Shown piece by piece: positions 36,801 through 48,500 of a stretch of 64,000 nucleotides of DNA. Origin of the DNA: Cellvibrio mixtus subsp. mixtus J3-8. Its GTDB lineage: Bacteria > Pseudomonadota > Gammaproteobacteria > Pseudomonadales > Cellvibrionaceae. The position numbers and the translations under genes are program-made. Where the stretch lies: positions 637,290-701,289 of the forward strand of contig NZ_KN266207.1 in the NCBI RefSeq assembly GCF_000766945.1, written 5' to 3'. The notes under the pieces were generated by a model, which saw nothing but the letters and a program-made list of their open reading frames with translations, had not been told where the DNA came from and ran no database searches. The stretch's first letter is position 1. The number at the start of each line of letters is the position of its first letter.

Positions 36801-37409
36801 CCAATTAACCTTGCGGCGATTGATGAATATAAAACCGAGTCCGAGCGCAAAAACTATCTGGATGCACAAAATGCAGATCTGATGGAAGCATTGGAAACGC
36901 TGGAAAATGCGATTAAACGTATTGATCGTGAAACTCGTACCCGCTTTAAAGAAACATTTGACCAGGTTAATAAAAGTTTGCAGGAGCTGTTCCCCAAAGT
37001 CTTTGGTGGCGGCCATGCATATCTGGAATTAACGGGTGATGAGTTGCTGGATACCGGCATTACCATTATGGCGCGCCCACCGGGCAAGCGTAACAGCACA
37101 ATTCATTTGCTTTCCGGTGGTGAAAAGGCGCTGACCGCAATTGCCTTGGTATTTTCGATTTTCCGTTTGAATCCTGCACCTTTCTGTATGCTTGATGAGG
37201 TGGATGCACCGCTTGATGACGCCAACGTTGGTCGCTATGCGCGCATGGTGGAAGAAATGTCAGAGCATGTGCAATTTATTTATATCACCCACAACAAAAA
37301 TGCGATGGAAATGGCGCATCAATTGCTGGGTGTTACCATGCATGAACCTGGTGTCTCCCGCTTGGTAACAGTGGATGTAGACGAAGCCGCAGAATTAGCT
37401 GCGGTTTAA
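33900..37409 (+). CDS. smc: Chromosome segregation ATPase SMC
   Basis: Core subunit of the SMC-ScpAB condensin. Of 1169 residues, the head-N domain carries Walker A GPNGCGKSN (about 31-39). Long coiled coils run about 170-500 and 670-1000, and the hinge is about 510-660. The head-C domain holds signature LSGGEKALTAIAL and Walker B FCMLDEVDAPLDD. The N-terminus (MRLKCIKLAGFKSFVDPTTV) sets the start. scpA/scpB are not adjacent. smc-zipA-ligA order is conserved in Pseudomonas-type genomes. Confidence 0.97.
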   Translation: MRLKCIKLAGFKSFVDPTTVNFPSNLCAVVGPNGCGKSNIIDAVRWVMGESSAKNLRGENMTDVIFNGSSGRKPVGQASIELVFDNSDATLTGEYAGFTEISIKRKVSRDGDNSYYLNGTKCRRRDITDIFLGTGLGPRSYAIIEQGMISKLIEAKPEELRVYIEEAAGISKYKERRKDTENRMRRTQENLERLTDIRDELERQLSRLQRQAQAAEKYAEYKKEERLLKAQLQALKYQQLDLQAKAKQSGIRDLELRMESFVTDQVNKDTQIEKYRTQYTELGDKFNEVQGRYYAIGAEIARLEQSIQHANERARQLQADLDQTTRDSKEAEENLAVDTQKAETWEAELLELEPELNLIKAAEETSSESLIDAEESMQRWQNDWDSFNQRASEPRQRAEVQQSRIQHLEQVQQRLLQRIEKLREEKNNLQEGSEDESINQLNEQLAEMDLVAEEKRSQLDEQSEQLDNTRNDNNRLVNELDQVKSKLQTMRGRHASLEALQQAALGEKNKAVTQWLSQQGLSSNTRLAESVSVNDGWDKALETVLGSSLQAVCTDNLDSVVTLLGDLTQGELVLFDTVAKSVATSFNKAKLLSDKVSAAWDVGGVLAGIYIAEDLAAALAVRAQLSAGESVITRDGIWLSPHWVRVTRDTDASSGVIARRQELEELNAQLADAEDQVELLNLQLEEGRATVKRLEQDRETLRREVDEQNRKYGELRSQLSAKQVRVEQINMRRERAENEIREAREQMEQEAEHLSEARMILGEAIEMMEQDTELRETLLQQRDDIRTGLDTARQRARHDKDKAHELAMRFQSVKTQLDSIRLGIGRLQEQTSRLQERRENLLASIADNRDPVEEYKLELEASLAKRLSVEASLTEARRALETVEQELRSSEQARGRAEQEVQAVRAHLEQERLAAQMFEVQRATIVEQLQEDELNLDAILAEMPEGTEVKPLEEELESIAGRISRLGPINLAAIDEYKTESERKNYLDAQNADLMEALETLENAIKRIDRETRTRFKETFDQVNKSLQELFPKVFGGGHAYLELTGDELLDTGITIMARPPGKRNSTIHLLSGGEKALTAIALVFSIFRLNPAPFCMLDEVDAPLDDANVGRYARMVEEMSEHVQFIYITHNKNAMEMAHQLLGVTMHEPGVSRLVTVDVDEAAELAAV

Positions 37410-37437
37410 TGTTGAATAATTTATTACGGATTAACTT

Positions 37438-38622
37438 ATGAAAGATTTGGCCATCATCATAGGTACCATTTTGATTCTGATTATTCTTATTGACGGAATC
37501 AGACGTAAGCGCAATGAGCGCTATGGCAGCATTAAAGTATCGCGCTCACTCAAGAAGAGTTTGAAGAATCATTCTGATGATCGTGATGATGATATTCCTG
37601 AGGAGACGCCCAGTTATACCAGCGAGCTACCCAATGGCGGTGCGCGTGTAATTGGGCAACGCGATCCCAGTATTCCTGTTCCCAGTATTGAGAAAAAAGC
37701 ACAAGCAAAATCCTTTATTGAAAAGCGCTCGCGTCATGGGAATGAAGCTCCTGTTGTTGAACGCAGGGCGATCCGTGGCGAGCCACAGCAAACCAGTTTA
37801 AATCTGGGGGAATCTGTGCCGTTATTGATGGAGTCCGTTGAGGAAGCGAGGGCGGAGCCTTTTATTGGTGCGCAGGATCAGCATCAACGTATTGAGCCAG
37901 GTTTTTCCGCAACGCGTGATGATGATCTCGACGAGCAGTACGATGAGCCTGATCATGATGGTTACGATACGGATGATCGTTATGAGGCTAATGAAGATGC
38001 TGACGATTATCGCGATGATGAGTTGCAAGAAGAATCTGATGTTTATACCGACAGTGATGATGATCGCGATTATGATGAAGATCAATACGCGGAAGATGAT
38101 TACGAAGATCAAGATGATTTTGATAATGAGGGCACTGCTCAGGAATCGCAACGAAATCTTGCGGGCAAGCAACCTGCTGAACCGGAAGAAGTTTTAATTA
38201 TTAATGTAATGGCCCATAAAGGTGAGATGCTCAATGGTGCCGAATTGCTTGATGTGATTTTGCAGTGTGGAATGCGTTACGGCAGCATGGATATTTTCCA
38301 TCGATACAGCGATGCAAAAGGCGAAGGTGCTTTATTGTTCAGTATGGCGAACATGGTAAAACCCGGCACGTTTGATCTGGATGCAATGGATGAGTTTGAA
38401 ACGCCTGGTGTAAGTTTATTTATGACGCTGCCAATCGATGCAGATTCCATGCAATCGTTCGAGTTAATGGTTGATACAGCCCAGGCTATCGCTGAAGGTT
38501 TAAATGGCGAATTAAAAGATGAGCAACGTAGCGCCATGACTCGCCAGACATTAGAACATTGCCGTCAGCGTATCCGGGATTTCGAACGTATGCGTTTATT
38601 TCGCCGTCCGCCGCGCCAGTAA
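37438..38622 (+). CDS. zipA: Cell division protein ZipA
   Basis: Anchors the FtsZ ring to the inner membrane. Of 394 residues, the N-terminal membrane anchor spans 4-20, followed by a basic patch (RRKRNERYG). A long linker includes an extremely acidic Asp/Glu/Tyr block at about 161-230. The C-terminal ZipA FtsZ-binding domain (about 250-390) has EEVLIINVMAHKG, GMRYGSMDIFHRY and FETPGVSLFMTLP. The E. coli linker is Pro/Gln-rich, so the acidic linker is unusual. Next to smc and ligA. Confidence 0.93.
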   Translation: MKDLAIIIGTILILIILIDGIRRKRNERYGSIKVSRSLKKSLKNHSDDRDDDIPEETPSYTSELPNGGARVIGQRDPSIPVPSIEKKAQAKSFIEKRSRHGNEAPVVERRAIRGEPQQTSLNLGESVPLLMESVEEARAEPFIGAQDQHQRIEPGFSATRDDDLDEQYDEPDHDGYDTDDRYEANEDADDYRDDELQEESDVYTDSDDDRDYDEDQYAEDDYEDQDDFDNEGTAQESQRNLAGKQPAEPEEVLIINVMAHKGEMLNGAELLDVILQCGMRYGSMDIFHRYSDAKGEGALLFSMANMVKPGTFDLDAMDEFETPGVSLFMTLPIDADSMQSFELMVDTAQAIAEGLNGELKDEQRSAMTRQTLEHCRQRIRDFERMRLFRRPPRQ

Positions 38623-38696
38623 TTTATTATTTCAATGAAGCACAGGGAGGTGCGTAACGTTTTTTGACGAATCACATACTGCAAGCTAAGGCATGA

Positions 38697-40778
<2,082 letters not shown>

Positions 40779-40779
40779 G

Positions 40780-41388
40780 ATGATTTCATTTATCAAAATA
40801 TTGTTGGTAGCAAGTCTGTTGGGAATGGTGGGGTGTTCAACATTGCCCCCATCAAACCCTAATAATCTGTGCGATATTTTTGATGAAAAATCATCCTGGT
40901 ACAAAGATGCCAAAAAAGCCGAAAAGCGTTGGGGGTCTCCGGTACCAGTGATGATGTCAATCATCTACCAGGAATCCATGTTCAGGCATAACGCACGCAC
41001 GCCGCGAACAAAAATTCTGTGGATCTTCCCTGGCCCGCGCAAGAGCGATGCATTTGGATACCCGCAAGCGAAAAATGCTGTGTGGGGTGAATACCAGGAT
41101 CAAGGAGGAAACAGTTTTGCCCGGCGCGATAATTTTGGTGATGCCATCGATTTTATTGGTTGGTACAACAAACAAAGCCAAAAACGCAGTCGCATTGGTT
41201 TGAGCGACGGGTACAATTTATACCTTGCCTATCACGAAGGTCATGGTGGTTATAATCGCGGTACTTACCGGCAAAAAGGTTGGTTAATGAATACCGCACA
41301 GAAAGTTCAAACCCGTTCGCAGCAATATGCAAGTCAACTGCAAAATTGCGAAGAGCGTTTTAAGGGCAGTTGGTGGTGGCCTTTTTAA
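40780..41388 (+). CDS. Lipoprotein with lytic-transglycosylase-like domain
   Basis: A 202-residue lipoprotein. The start at 40780, just after the ligA stop, gives a good lipoprotein signal peptide (LLVASLLGMVGC, lipid-modified Cys19). The rest contains VPVMMSIIYQESMFRHNAR, in which the Glu of QESMF resembles the catalytic Glu of SLT transglycosylases. LSDGYNLYLAYHEGHGGYNRG is also SLT-like. It probably acts on peptidoglycan from the outer or inner membrane, but is not biochemically assigned. Confidence 0.78.
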   Translation: MISFIKILLVASLLGMVGCSTLPPSNPNNLCDIFDEKSSWYKDAKKAEKRWGSPVPVMMSIIYQESMFRHNARTPRTKILWIFPGPRKSDAFGYPQAKNAVWGEYQDQGGNSFARRDNFGDAIDFIGWYNKQSQKRSRIGLSDGYNLYLAYHEGHGGYNRGTYRQKGWLMNTAQKVQTRSQQYASQLQNCEERFKGSWWWPF

Positions 41389-41403
41389 AGTAGAGAAACA
41401 GCT

Positions 41404-41829
41404 ATGGATCAAGAATCAATTGTTTATGGTTGTATCAAGGATATAGCGCCGACTGCGGCGGAATCAGAACGGATTCGGGTAAATCGCGATGCAATGTTGT
41501 CATTGCCGCGGGCCGAAGAATGGCCGTTTTTGAGTCAGGAAATGTTTTCGATCCCGACTGCGGAATCTGCTTTCTATAATTATCAAACCGAAGTTATGCA
41601 TTTTGGCGCATCTTATAAAGCCGTTGAATACGAATGGGATCAATGGATTGCACAATTTGAATCACTATTGAGCAAAATGTATTGGGTTTCTGCCACTGTA
41701 CATTTGGAAACTGAATTATCTGGCACACATACGTTTACCTGGGAAGCCGAAAGCGGTTATCACAAGCCTGGTTCAGGGGATATGCGTGTTCGTTGTGAGT
41801 GGAGCCATGAAGGTTCACTCAGTATTTAA
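41404..41829 (+). CDS. Conserved-looking hypothetical protein (141 aa)
   Basis: A 141-residue cytosolic protein with no signal peptide or membrane segment. It is rich in Glu, Ser and aromatic residues (EWPFLSQEMF, YEWDQWIAQFESLL, VHLETELSGTHTFTWEAESG). No known motif is seen. It sits 15 bases after the lipoprotein and before hemB on the same strand, with intact codon use, so it is likely real. Confidence 0.65.
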   Translation: MDQESIVYGCIKDIAPTAAESERIRVNRDAMLSLPRAEEWPFLSQEMFSIPTAESAFYNYQTEVMHFGASYKAVEYEWDQWIAQFESLLSKMYWVSATVHLETELSGTHTFTWEAESGYHKPGSGDMRVRCEWSHEGSLSI

Positions 41830-41868
41830 TTTTTACAAGCCCGATTATTTTTTTACAGGCATGAGATT

Positions 41869-42852
41869 ATGCAAATTCCATTAACAATACCGGATTTTCG
41901 TTTTCGCCGTTTGCGCAAAACGACTGCGCTGCGGGAATTAGTGCGTGAAACTCATGTGCGCATGAGCGATTTTATTCTGCCGATTTTTATCGAAGAAGGT
42001 ATTGATGCACCGGTGCCAATAAAATCCATGCCAGATGTCAATCGTTATCCCGAAGCGCAACTTGCTGAAATTGTACAGCGTGCATGGAGTAAAGGTGTTC
42101 GCGCGGTTATTTTATTTGGTGTGTCAACACATAAAGACCATGTGGGCTCAGATACCTGGAGTGAAGATGGTTTACTGGCGCGCATGATTCGCACTGCCAA
42201 GCAAGCACAACCGGATATGTTGGTGATTAGCGATAATTGCTTTTGCGAATACACCACCCATGGCCATTGCGGTGTAGTGCATGATCACGATGTCGATAAC
42301 GACAAAACGCTCGCCAATTTGCAAAAACAAGTTGTGCTTGCGGCACAAGCCGGTGTGGATATGATTGCACCATCGGGCATGATGGACGGCATGATCAGCG
42401 CAATTCGCGAGGCATTGGATGCTGCCGGGTTCACACACATTCCAATCATGTCCTATTCCACTAAATTTGCTTCTGCTTTCTATGGCCCATTTCGCGATGC
42501 GGTAGATAGCAGTTTTAAAGGAACCCGCAATACTTACCAAATGGACCCGGCCAATGGTCGTGAAGCCCTGGCAGAATCTTTACAGGATGAAGCGGAAGGT
42601 GCCGATATCCTGATGGTAAAACCCGGCATTGCCTATTTGGATGTGCTCGCACATATTCGCGCGAATTCGGCGCGCCCGTTAGCGGTTTACCATGTCAGTG
42701 GTGAATATGCGATGGTAAAAGCGGCAGCGGCTGCTGGTGTAATTGATGAGAAAGCGATTGTGCTGGAAACAATGACCGCATTTAAACGCGCCGGTGCAGA
42801 TTTAATCATTACCTATTACGCCGAAAAAATGGCTGACTGGCTTGCCGCTTAA
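41869..42852 (+). CDS. hemB: Porphobilinogen synthase (delta-aminolevulinic acid dehydratase)
   Basis: Condenses two 5-aminolevulinate molecules to porphobilinogen in haem synthesis. The 327 residues match the family (324 in E. coli). The zinc-binding cysteines are in DNCFCEYTTHGHC, and the two active-site lysines lie in MSYSTKFASAFYGP and ILMVKPGIAYLD. Haem supply fits with the cytochrome c maturation genes upstream, though not in one operon. Confidence 0.96.
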   Translation: MQIPLTIPDFRFRRLRKTTALRELVRETHVRMSDFILPIFIEEGIDAPVPIKSMPDVNRYPEAQLAEIVQRAWSKGVRAVILFGVSTHKDHVGSDTWSEDGLLARMIRTAKQAQPDMLVISDNCFCEYTTHGHCGVVHDHDVDNDKTLANLQKQVVLAAQAGVDMIAPSGMMDGMISAIREALDAAGFTHIPIMSYSTKFASAFYGPFRDAVDSSFKGTRNTYQMDPANGREALAESLQDEAEGADILMVKPGIAYLDVLAHIRANSARPLAVYHVSGEYAMVKAAAAAGVIDEKAIVLETMTAFKRAGADLIITYYAEKMADWLAA

Positions 42853-42888
42853 TTACATTTAATCCCTGTGGGGGTTTACGAGTTATTT

Positions 42889-43263
42889 ATGTTGACGTTT
42901 TTTCGCAATAATAAATTGGTTGTCAGTTTGTTTGCTGCGAGTTTATTAATAGTTTGCATAGGTGCAACCACTGTTAGTTATGTTAATCGCCAGGCGCAAC
43001 AAACTACACTGGACAATGAACAAGTTCAACGAATATCCGGTATTGCCCTGCACGCGGAGCAGCAATTGCAAACCACACTGGGTGACGGTTCTGGCGCTGC
43101 TATTGCAGACGTAATTCCAGCAGCGTCTGTTGCACGTGTTGCTGCTATAAATGAGCGTGAAGTGATAATCGGTAGTGCCGATTGGTGTGAAACCAGAATG
43201 GTAAAACCTGCTGATGAGTGGACTTTGGAAGATCAACAAACTTTTGCAAAACATTGCATCTAA
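42889..43263 (+). CDS. Small membrane-anchored protein, unknown
   Basis: A 125-residue protein from ATG 42889 (a GTG at 42868 is a weaker alternative). A single N-terminal hydrophobic segment (LVVSLFAASLLIVCIGATTV) is followed by a periplasm-like tail with two cysteines (WCETRM and the final HCI). No family recognised. It lies between hemB and the condensin operon, 28 bases before mksF, and may share its transcript. Confidence 0.6.
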   Translation: MLTFFRNNKLVVSLFAASLLIVCIGATTVSYVNRQAQQTTLDNEQVQRISGIALHAEQQLQTTLGDGSGAAIADVIPAASVARVAAINEREVIIGSADWCETRMVKPADEWTLEDQQTFAKHCI

Positions 43264-43291
43264 TGCGCTGTTGTTGCTGTGAAATTATCTG

Positions 43292-44794
43292 ATGTTTTTT
43301 AGCGATTCCCGCCAGCACTTTTTTAACCCGCTCACCGGTAAATACCGTGAACTGGTTGCGGAGTGCCTGCGCCTTTTATACCAACGCCTTTATACTGATT
43401 TACGCGATTATGGCCATGCCATGAATCGCGAACAATTGGTTGATATTTTTAAAGAAGCGATTGCCCGTGCACCAATTCTGGATGCAGATAATGCTGAACC
43501 GGATGACGGTGAAGGCCGCTTTAAAACCCAGCGTGACCTTGCGAGTTTTATTATCAATCGTTTAATTGAAAACGGTTGGCTGGAAAAGCAAGTCGATGAG
43601 ACCAGCCTGCAAAGCAGCTATGGTTTTAGTCGCATGGGCCGCCTGTTTACCCAACCATTTGCTGACAACCACGCAAACCAGTTCCGCACCCGCAACCGCA
43701 ACACGCGTAATACACGCAATAGTTTGCAAGCGTTTTATGAGCAGGGTGAAATTAATGATTTGCTAGATGCTTACGAATATTCCGAACGCATCATCAGTGA
43801 TTTCACCGATGTCATTTCGGAACTGGAAGAACGCAAGCGCCAATTGGTGCGCGAAGTGGAATCACGGCAATTGGTGCAGCAAGCAAGCGACGAATTTTTT
43901 GACTTTATGGAAACGGTATTCAAACCGGATCTGGAAGTACGTTTATCCGCAGATAGCGTGGAAAAATATCGCGACCAGATTTCCGAATTAATTACTAAAA
44001 TTCGCCGCAAACGCAAATATGGCCAGGGCGATCCTGAAACTGCTGCCAAAGATTGGCGTGCAGTCATGGAAATCCGTTTGCGCAAAGCCCTTCCTCAAAA
44101 AGTTATTCCCGGTATTTCACTGCTGGAAACGCTATTGGAAACAATCGATTCACGTTTGAAGAATGCCTGCGAAATTATGCTCCCAGCATTGCGCCGCGCG
44201 TTGAATACCTTTACCCAACGCGCGGACATTATTATTCGCCAGCTCAGCTACATTAACAGCCGTGGGCAAGATGATTTAATGGATATTTATCGCTCCCTGG
44301 CCGATTTGGCGCCGGAGCAGCAAGACCAGTTATTTATTGAGCAGGGTGAAGCGCTTGCCAGTTTGCAAATGGGTTTTGTTGATCCATCCCAAATCCAGCT
44401 GCGTGCGCCGCGCAGTATTCAATTAATTCGTTCGCAATTGGATGAAGACAAGGCGTTGGATGCGGAAGCGCAGAAAAATATATTTATCCAGCAAGCGCTG
44501 GATAAAGCGTTTATTTTGCAATCAAGCAGTATTCGCGATTTTGTTCATGCTGCACTCGCGGAAAATGGCAGCGTCAGCAGCAGCGAGTTGCAGGCGAGGA
44601 ATATGGAAGAATTATTGGGGCTCTCCCACGCCGTTGAAGTGGGCGCGGCTGCAAACCTTTCGTCCCGTTACCGTTTTGTGGTGCATCAACGAGATGAATG
44701 GTTGCATGGACAACCGTTAATTCAGAAAGACAAATATTTCAAACAGCGCGATGAATTTGTTATCAGCCTGGTTGATGATGGTGAAAAATCATGA
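43292..44794 (+). CDS. mksF: MksF/JetA-like kleisin of a MukBEF-like condensin
   Basis: A 500-residue kleisin-type subunit recognised by its opening ([20 protein letters not shown]), the long helical middle ([20 protein letters not shown]) and its position before MksE- and MksB-type genes. In the family it bridges the SMC heads. The same architecture is called JetA in Wadjet defence systems. It overlaps mksE by 4 bp (ATGA). Whether it serves chromosome organisation or plasmid defence cannot be told from this gene alone. Confidence 0.85.
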   Translation: MFFSDSRQHFFNPLTGKYRELVAECLRLLYQRLYTDLRDYGHAMNREQLVDIFKEAIARAPILDADNAEPDDGEGRFKTQRDLASFIINRLIENGWLEKQVDETSLQSSYGFSRMGRLFTQPFADNHANQFRTRNRNTRNTRNSLQAFYEQGEINDLLDAYEYSERIISDFTDVISELEERKRQLVREVESRQLVQQASDEFFDFMETVFKPDLEVRLSADSVEKYRDQISELITKIRRKRKYGQGDPETAAKDWRAVMEIRLRKALPQKVIPGISLLETLLETIDSRLKNACEIMLPALRRALNTFTQRADIIIRQLSYINSRGQDDLMDIYRSLADLAPEQQDQLFIEQGEALASLQMGFVDPSQIQLRAPRSIQLIRSQLDEDKALDAEAQKNIFIQQALDKAFILQSSSIRDFVHAALAENGSVSSSELQARNMEELLGLSHAVEVGAAANLSSRYRFVVHQRDEWLHGQPLIQKDKYFKQRDEFVISLVDDGEKS

Positions 44795-45558
44795 GTGAAC
44801 CACTAACCGCCGCGCTGCAAGAGCAGTTGGATAAACATAATATTTCGCTGGATAACTGGCGTGAGCTTATTCAACGCCTGTTGGATTACGGCGTTCTTTG
44901 CCGGGATGATAGCCAGGTTGAAGCAGAGTTGTATGATCGTTTTGTACGTATAGTGCCGCTGGTTGACGATTTTTTTAGCTTGATAGGTATTCGCTTTCAA
45001 CACGATAGCCACTTTCGTTTTGTAAGGGTGTTGCCGCCTGGGGCGCGTTTGCCCGGGATGGACGATGAAAGTGACGAACCCTTTAATGCCGGTTTGCGCA
45101 ATCGTTTAAACCAACATGAAGTTGCGCTGATCCTGGTATTGCGTGCGGAATACGATAAAGCCTTGCGTGAAGGTGGAATTGATGAACAAGGTTGTGCCAC
45201 CTTATCGTTGGAGGCGATTGCGCTCGCTATGAAAAGTTTATTGCGTCGTAGCCTGCCAGAAAACCTGGGGGAGCGCCGCGCCGCTTTCAAACGTTTACGC
45301 CAATTGCGCCTCGTGCATTTTATGGCAGAAGCGGATATCGATTCTGGCGAGAGCTGGATCAAGATTCGCCCGTTAATTATTAATCTGGTAAATAATGAAT
45401 GGCTTGCACAAATCCGCAATCATTTGGCGGACAATTTATTACTGGTTGATGATGACGCGGACGACGCTGATGATGAATCTGCCACCGAGAATCGCGCTGC
45501 GAAAAAATCTGCCCCGCATATCAATCGCTCGCTGTTTGCGACTGATACTGATTCCTGA
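44791..45558 (+). CDS. mksE: MksE/JetB-like condensin subunit (DUF4194)
   Basis: A 255-residue winged-helix subunit (KITE-type) of the MksBEF/Wadjet family, matching DUF4194. Visible pieces are [37 protein letters not shown] and [17 protein letters not shown] (residues 45-130). It ends with a short acidic stretch ([10 protein letters not shown]) and a charged tail. It binds the kleisin. It starts inside the mksF stop and ends 8 bases before mksB. Confidence 0.85.
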   Translation: MSEPLTAALQEQLDKHNISLDNWRELIQRLLDYGVLCRDDSQVEAELYDRFVRIVPLVDDFFSLIGIRFQHDSHFRFVRVLPPGARLPGMDDESDEPFNAGLRNRLNQHEVALILVLRAEYDKALREGGIDEQGCATLSLEAIALAMKSLLRRSLPENLGERRAAFKRLRQLRLVHFMAEADIDSGESWIKIRPLIINLVNNEWLAQIRNHLADNLLLVDDDADDADDESATENRAAKKSAPHINRSLFATDTDS

Positions 45559-45566
45559 GTAACGCT

Positions 45567-48500
45567 ATGTACTTAAAAAAATTCATTTACATCAACTGGG
45601 GTAATGTTCCCAACTCGGAATTCGAGTTCGGTCCCATCAATTTGTTTTCCGGTGGCAATGGCTCAGGGAAAACCACCGCGGCGGATGCGATTCAAACCAT
45701 CATGACTGCTGCGCATGACAACCTGTTCCATTTCAACCCGGGGCAAGATGAGTCCAGCCAGCGTGGTCGTGGTGGAAAACTGGTGCGAACACTCGCGTCT
45801 TATGTATTAGGTTGTGATGATGGTGCCTATTCGCGTCCACAGGGTTGCGATGGTTACCTGGCAGCAGTGTTTTATCCAACACAAGGCGAAAACAGTGAAC
45901 CATTCACCGCGTTGATTGGTATGCGCGCGTTTCTGGAAACTACCGGGCAGGGTGCATCGCTGCAAAAAGTAGCGCGTCTGGACGACACCCAGTTTTTTAT
46001 TTTGAATGACGTGGCGCTAACATTAAGCGATTTATTGAAAGAAGAAAAAACGCATAAATATGTTGTACCACTCGATAAACTCTATGCGAGCTTGCGCCGT
46101 CAGTATGGACAGCAACAAGTAGAAAAATACGATAAGAAAAAATCCTACCTTTGTCGCTTTTACGGGATTTTGCGGGGCAGGGTTGATGCAGTGTCTGAAC
46201 GTGAAGCGATGAATGCCGCGCGCGCATTTTCCCGTTTTATGGCTTACAAGCCGATTAAAGGTATTGATGAGTTTGTTGCGAACGAAATTCTGGAGTATCG
46301 CGATCTCGGTGAAGCCATTCGCAGCGTTTCTACCATGTTGAAACGTATCCACACTATGGAAGCTGATGCGCGGCAATTGCGTCAGGGTATTGAACGGATG
46401 GCTCAGGGCCGGCAGTTTGCAGACAATTTTATTAGTAATTGGCTCGAGCAGCAGGTGTTGTTGTATTCCGTTGCCAAACGCCGCTATGCAGATTCACAAA
46501 GTCATTACCTGGATGCAAAACACAAGCAACAATTGTTGCGTGAAACTTCCGCCAGCAACCAGCAGGCTCTGGCAGCTTGTGATGCCCAACGGGATGAAAT
46601 TAACCAGTTAATCCTTGCTGCAACGGCACGGCGTTTGGGTGTGCCTGCGTTGCGCGACAAGGATCAATTGGAACAGGAAAAGATTGCCCAGGAAAAATTA
46701 ATCCAGGCACAAGTACCGGAACTGCGCAAGCAGCACCAGCAATTGCAAATCAACATTGAAGCCGCGCAGCAATTAGCACTGGCTCTGCGCCAAACCTCTA
46801 TCAGTGTAGATTTGCCCGCATTTAAAGAAGGTAACCTGACGAATTTAATCAAATCGATTTGTGCAGAAAATCCGGTGCAGGATATTCATCAGCTATTGAA
46901 CCGGGACTGGATTCAACATTCGCAGGATGACCAGCTTACAGCTGTCCTTGAACTGCAAAAAAATCACAATGCATTTTTCGCCAGCTTATTTGAAGCGGAT
47001 GCAGGGCATACCCATTTGCGTGACCAGCTCGCCCAAGAGCGCGATAAACGCAAAGCCCAGGCCGAACGTTTGCAAAAAGCAATTGATAGCAAGCGCCGTG
47101 AAATACAAACCCTGGAAACCAAACAAGTTAGTTATCCCGGTTTTGTGCGCGCCGCGCTGGATGCAATTCATGCGCAATGCCCCAAGGCAGATGCCCGTGT
47201 GCTTTGTGATTATGTGGATGTGAAAGATCGCGAATGGCAATCAGCGATTGAAGGTTATATTGGCGCTGCGCGCTTCGGTATTATTGTCGAGCCGGAATAC
47301 GAAGCTGATGCGATTGCTATTGTGCGCGGCATGAGCGGCCAGGCAAAAAGTGCACGTATCATCCAGGGTGAAAAAGCGCGCAAGGATTTGGATAAGTTAC
47401 AGGACAATACCCATAACTCCATTACGCAAATTATGAGTTTTGCCCACGCCACTGCTGAAGCCTACATTAAAGCAAGCTATGGCAATGTGCAGCGCGTGGA
47501 TAACGCGAAAGAATTAAAAAATACCCGTCGCGGTATCACCAAGGATGCGATGGGGTCTGGTAATTATGCAATGTTCCGTTGCGACATGGCGGAATCCGAG
47601 CTGGTATTTGGCCAGGGCGCACGTGAGCGCGCACTGGAAGCAAAACGCCACGAATTCCATGATCTTGTTGCAGAATGGCAAGCAGCGGGCCGCCACTCGG
47701 AAGAAGCGCAGGAATTATTAATTTCGATTGATAAATTAAAAGCACTTGCCTACGCCGATTGTTTGCAAGCGATGACCACTGCGCAAACTCGCATCGCTGC
47801 GATTGATGCAAAATTGCAGCAACTTGACTTGAGCGATACCAAAGCGCTGGAAGCAGAATTGCAGGAATTGAACCTGCGCCTGCAAACGCAGAATGAAACT
47901 TATACTCGCCTGAATAACACGCAAATCGATTGTCGCGCCGAATTAAAGCTCGCCGATAATCAATGCCATAAGCTGGATGCCGAGCAGGATAAAAACCTGG
48001 CAATTGCGGATAACTGTGAATCCAATGTACAGGCAATTACCGCATTGTGGCCAGAGTTTGACGCAGATGCCCGGCTGCAAATAGCAGATGAAACTATTAC
48101 CCAGCATTCCAGCCAATATTTTGATAATCAATTGGCCGGTGTGAATGCGGAATTAAAAACAATCCTTCATCGCTTGCAGCAAGCGGCAATGATGCATAAC
48201 CAGTTTTGCTCCAGCAGTGATTCCATCCTGTTTGATGTGGATTATAACGATGATTTGGGTAGCAATAATTTCCGCGCGATTTGCGAAATCCGCCGGCAGT
48301 TTGATGCGCTTTATAATCGCGATAAAAACCATATCCTTGCGCAGCGCCATAAAGAAATTGAATCCTTGCGTGAAAGTTTCAATAACGCCTTCGTCAGTAA
48401 TTTGTGCCATTCAATTTTCCAGGCGATTAACGACGGTAAGAAAATCCTGGAGGACTTGAATAGGGAATTGGAACACCATCGCTTTGGTGCGGACCGTGAG

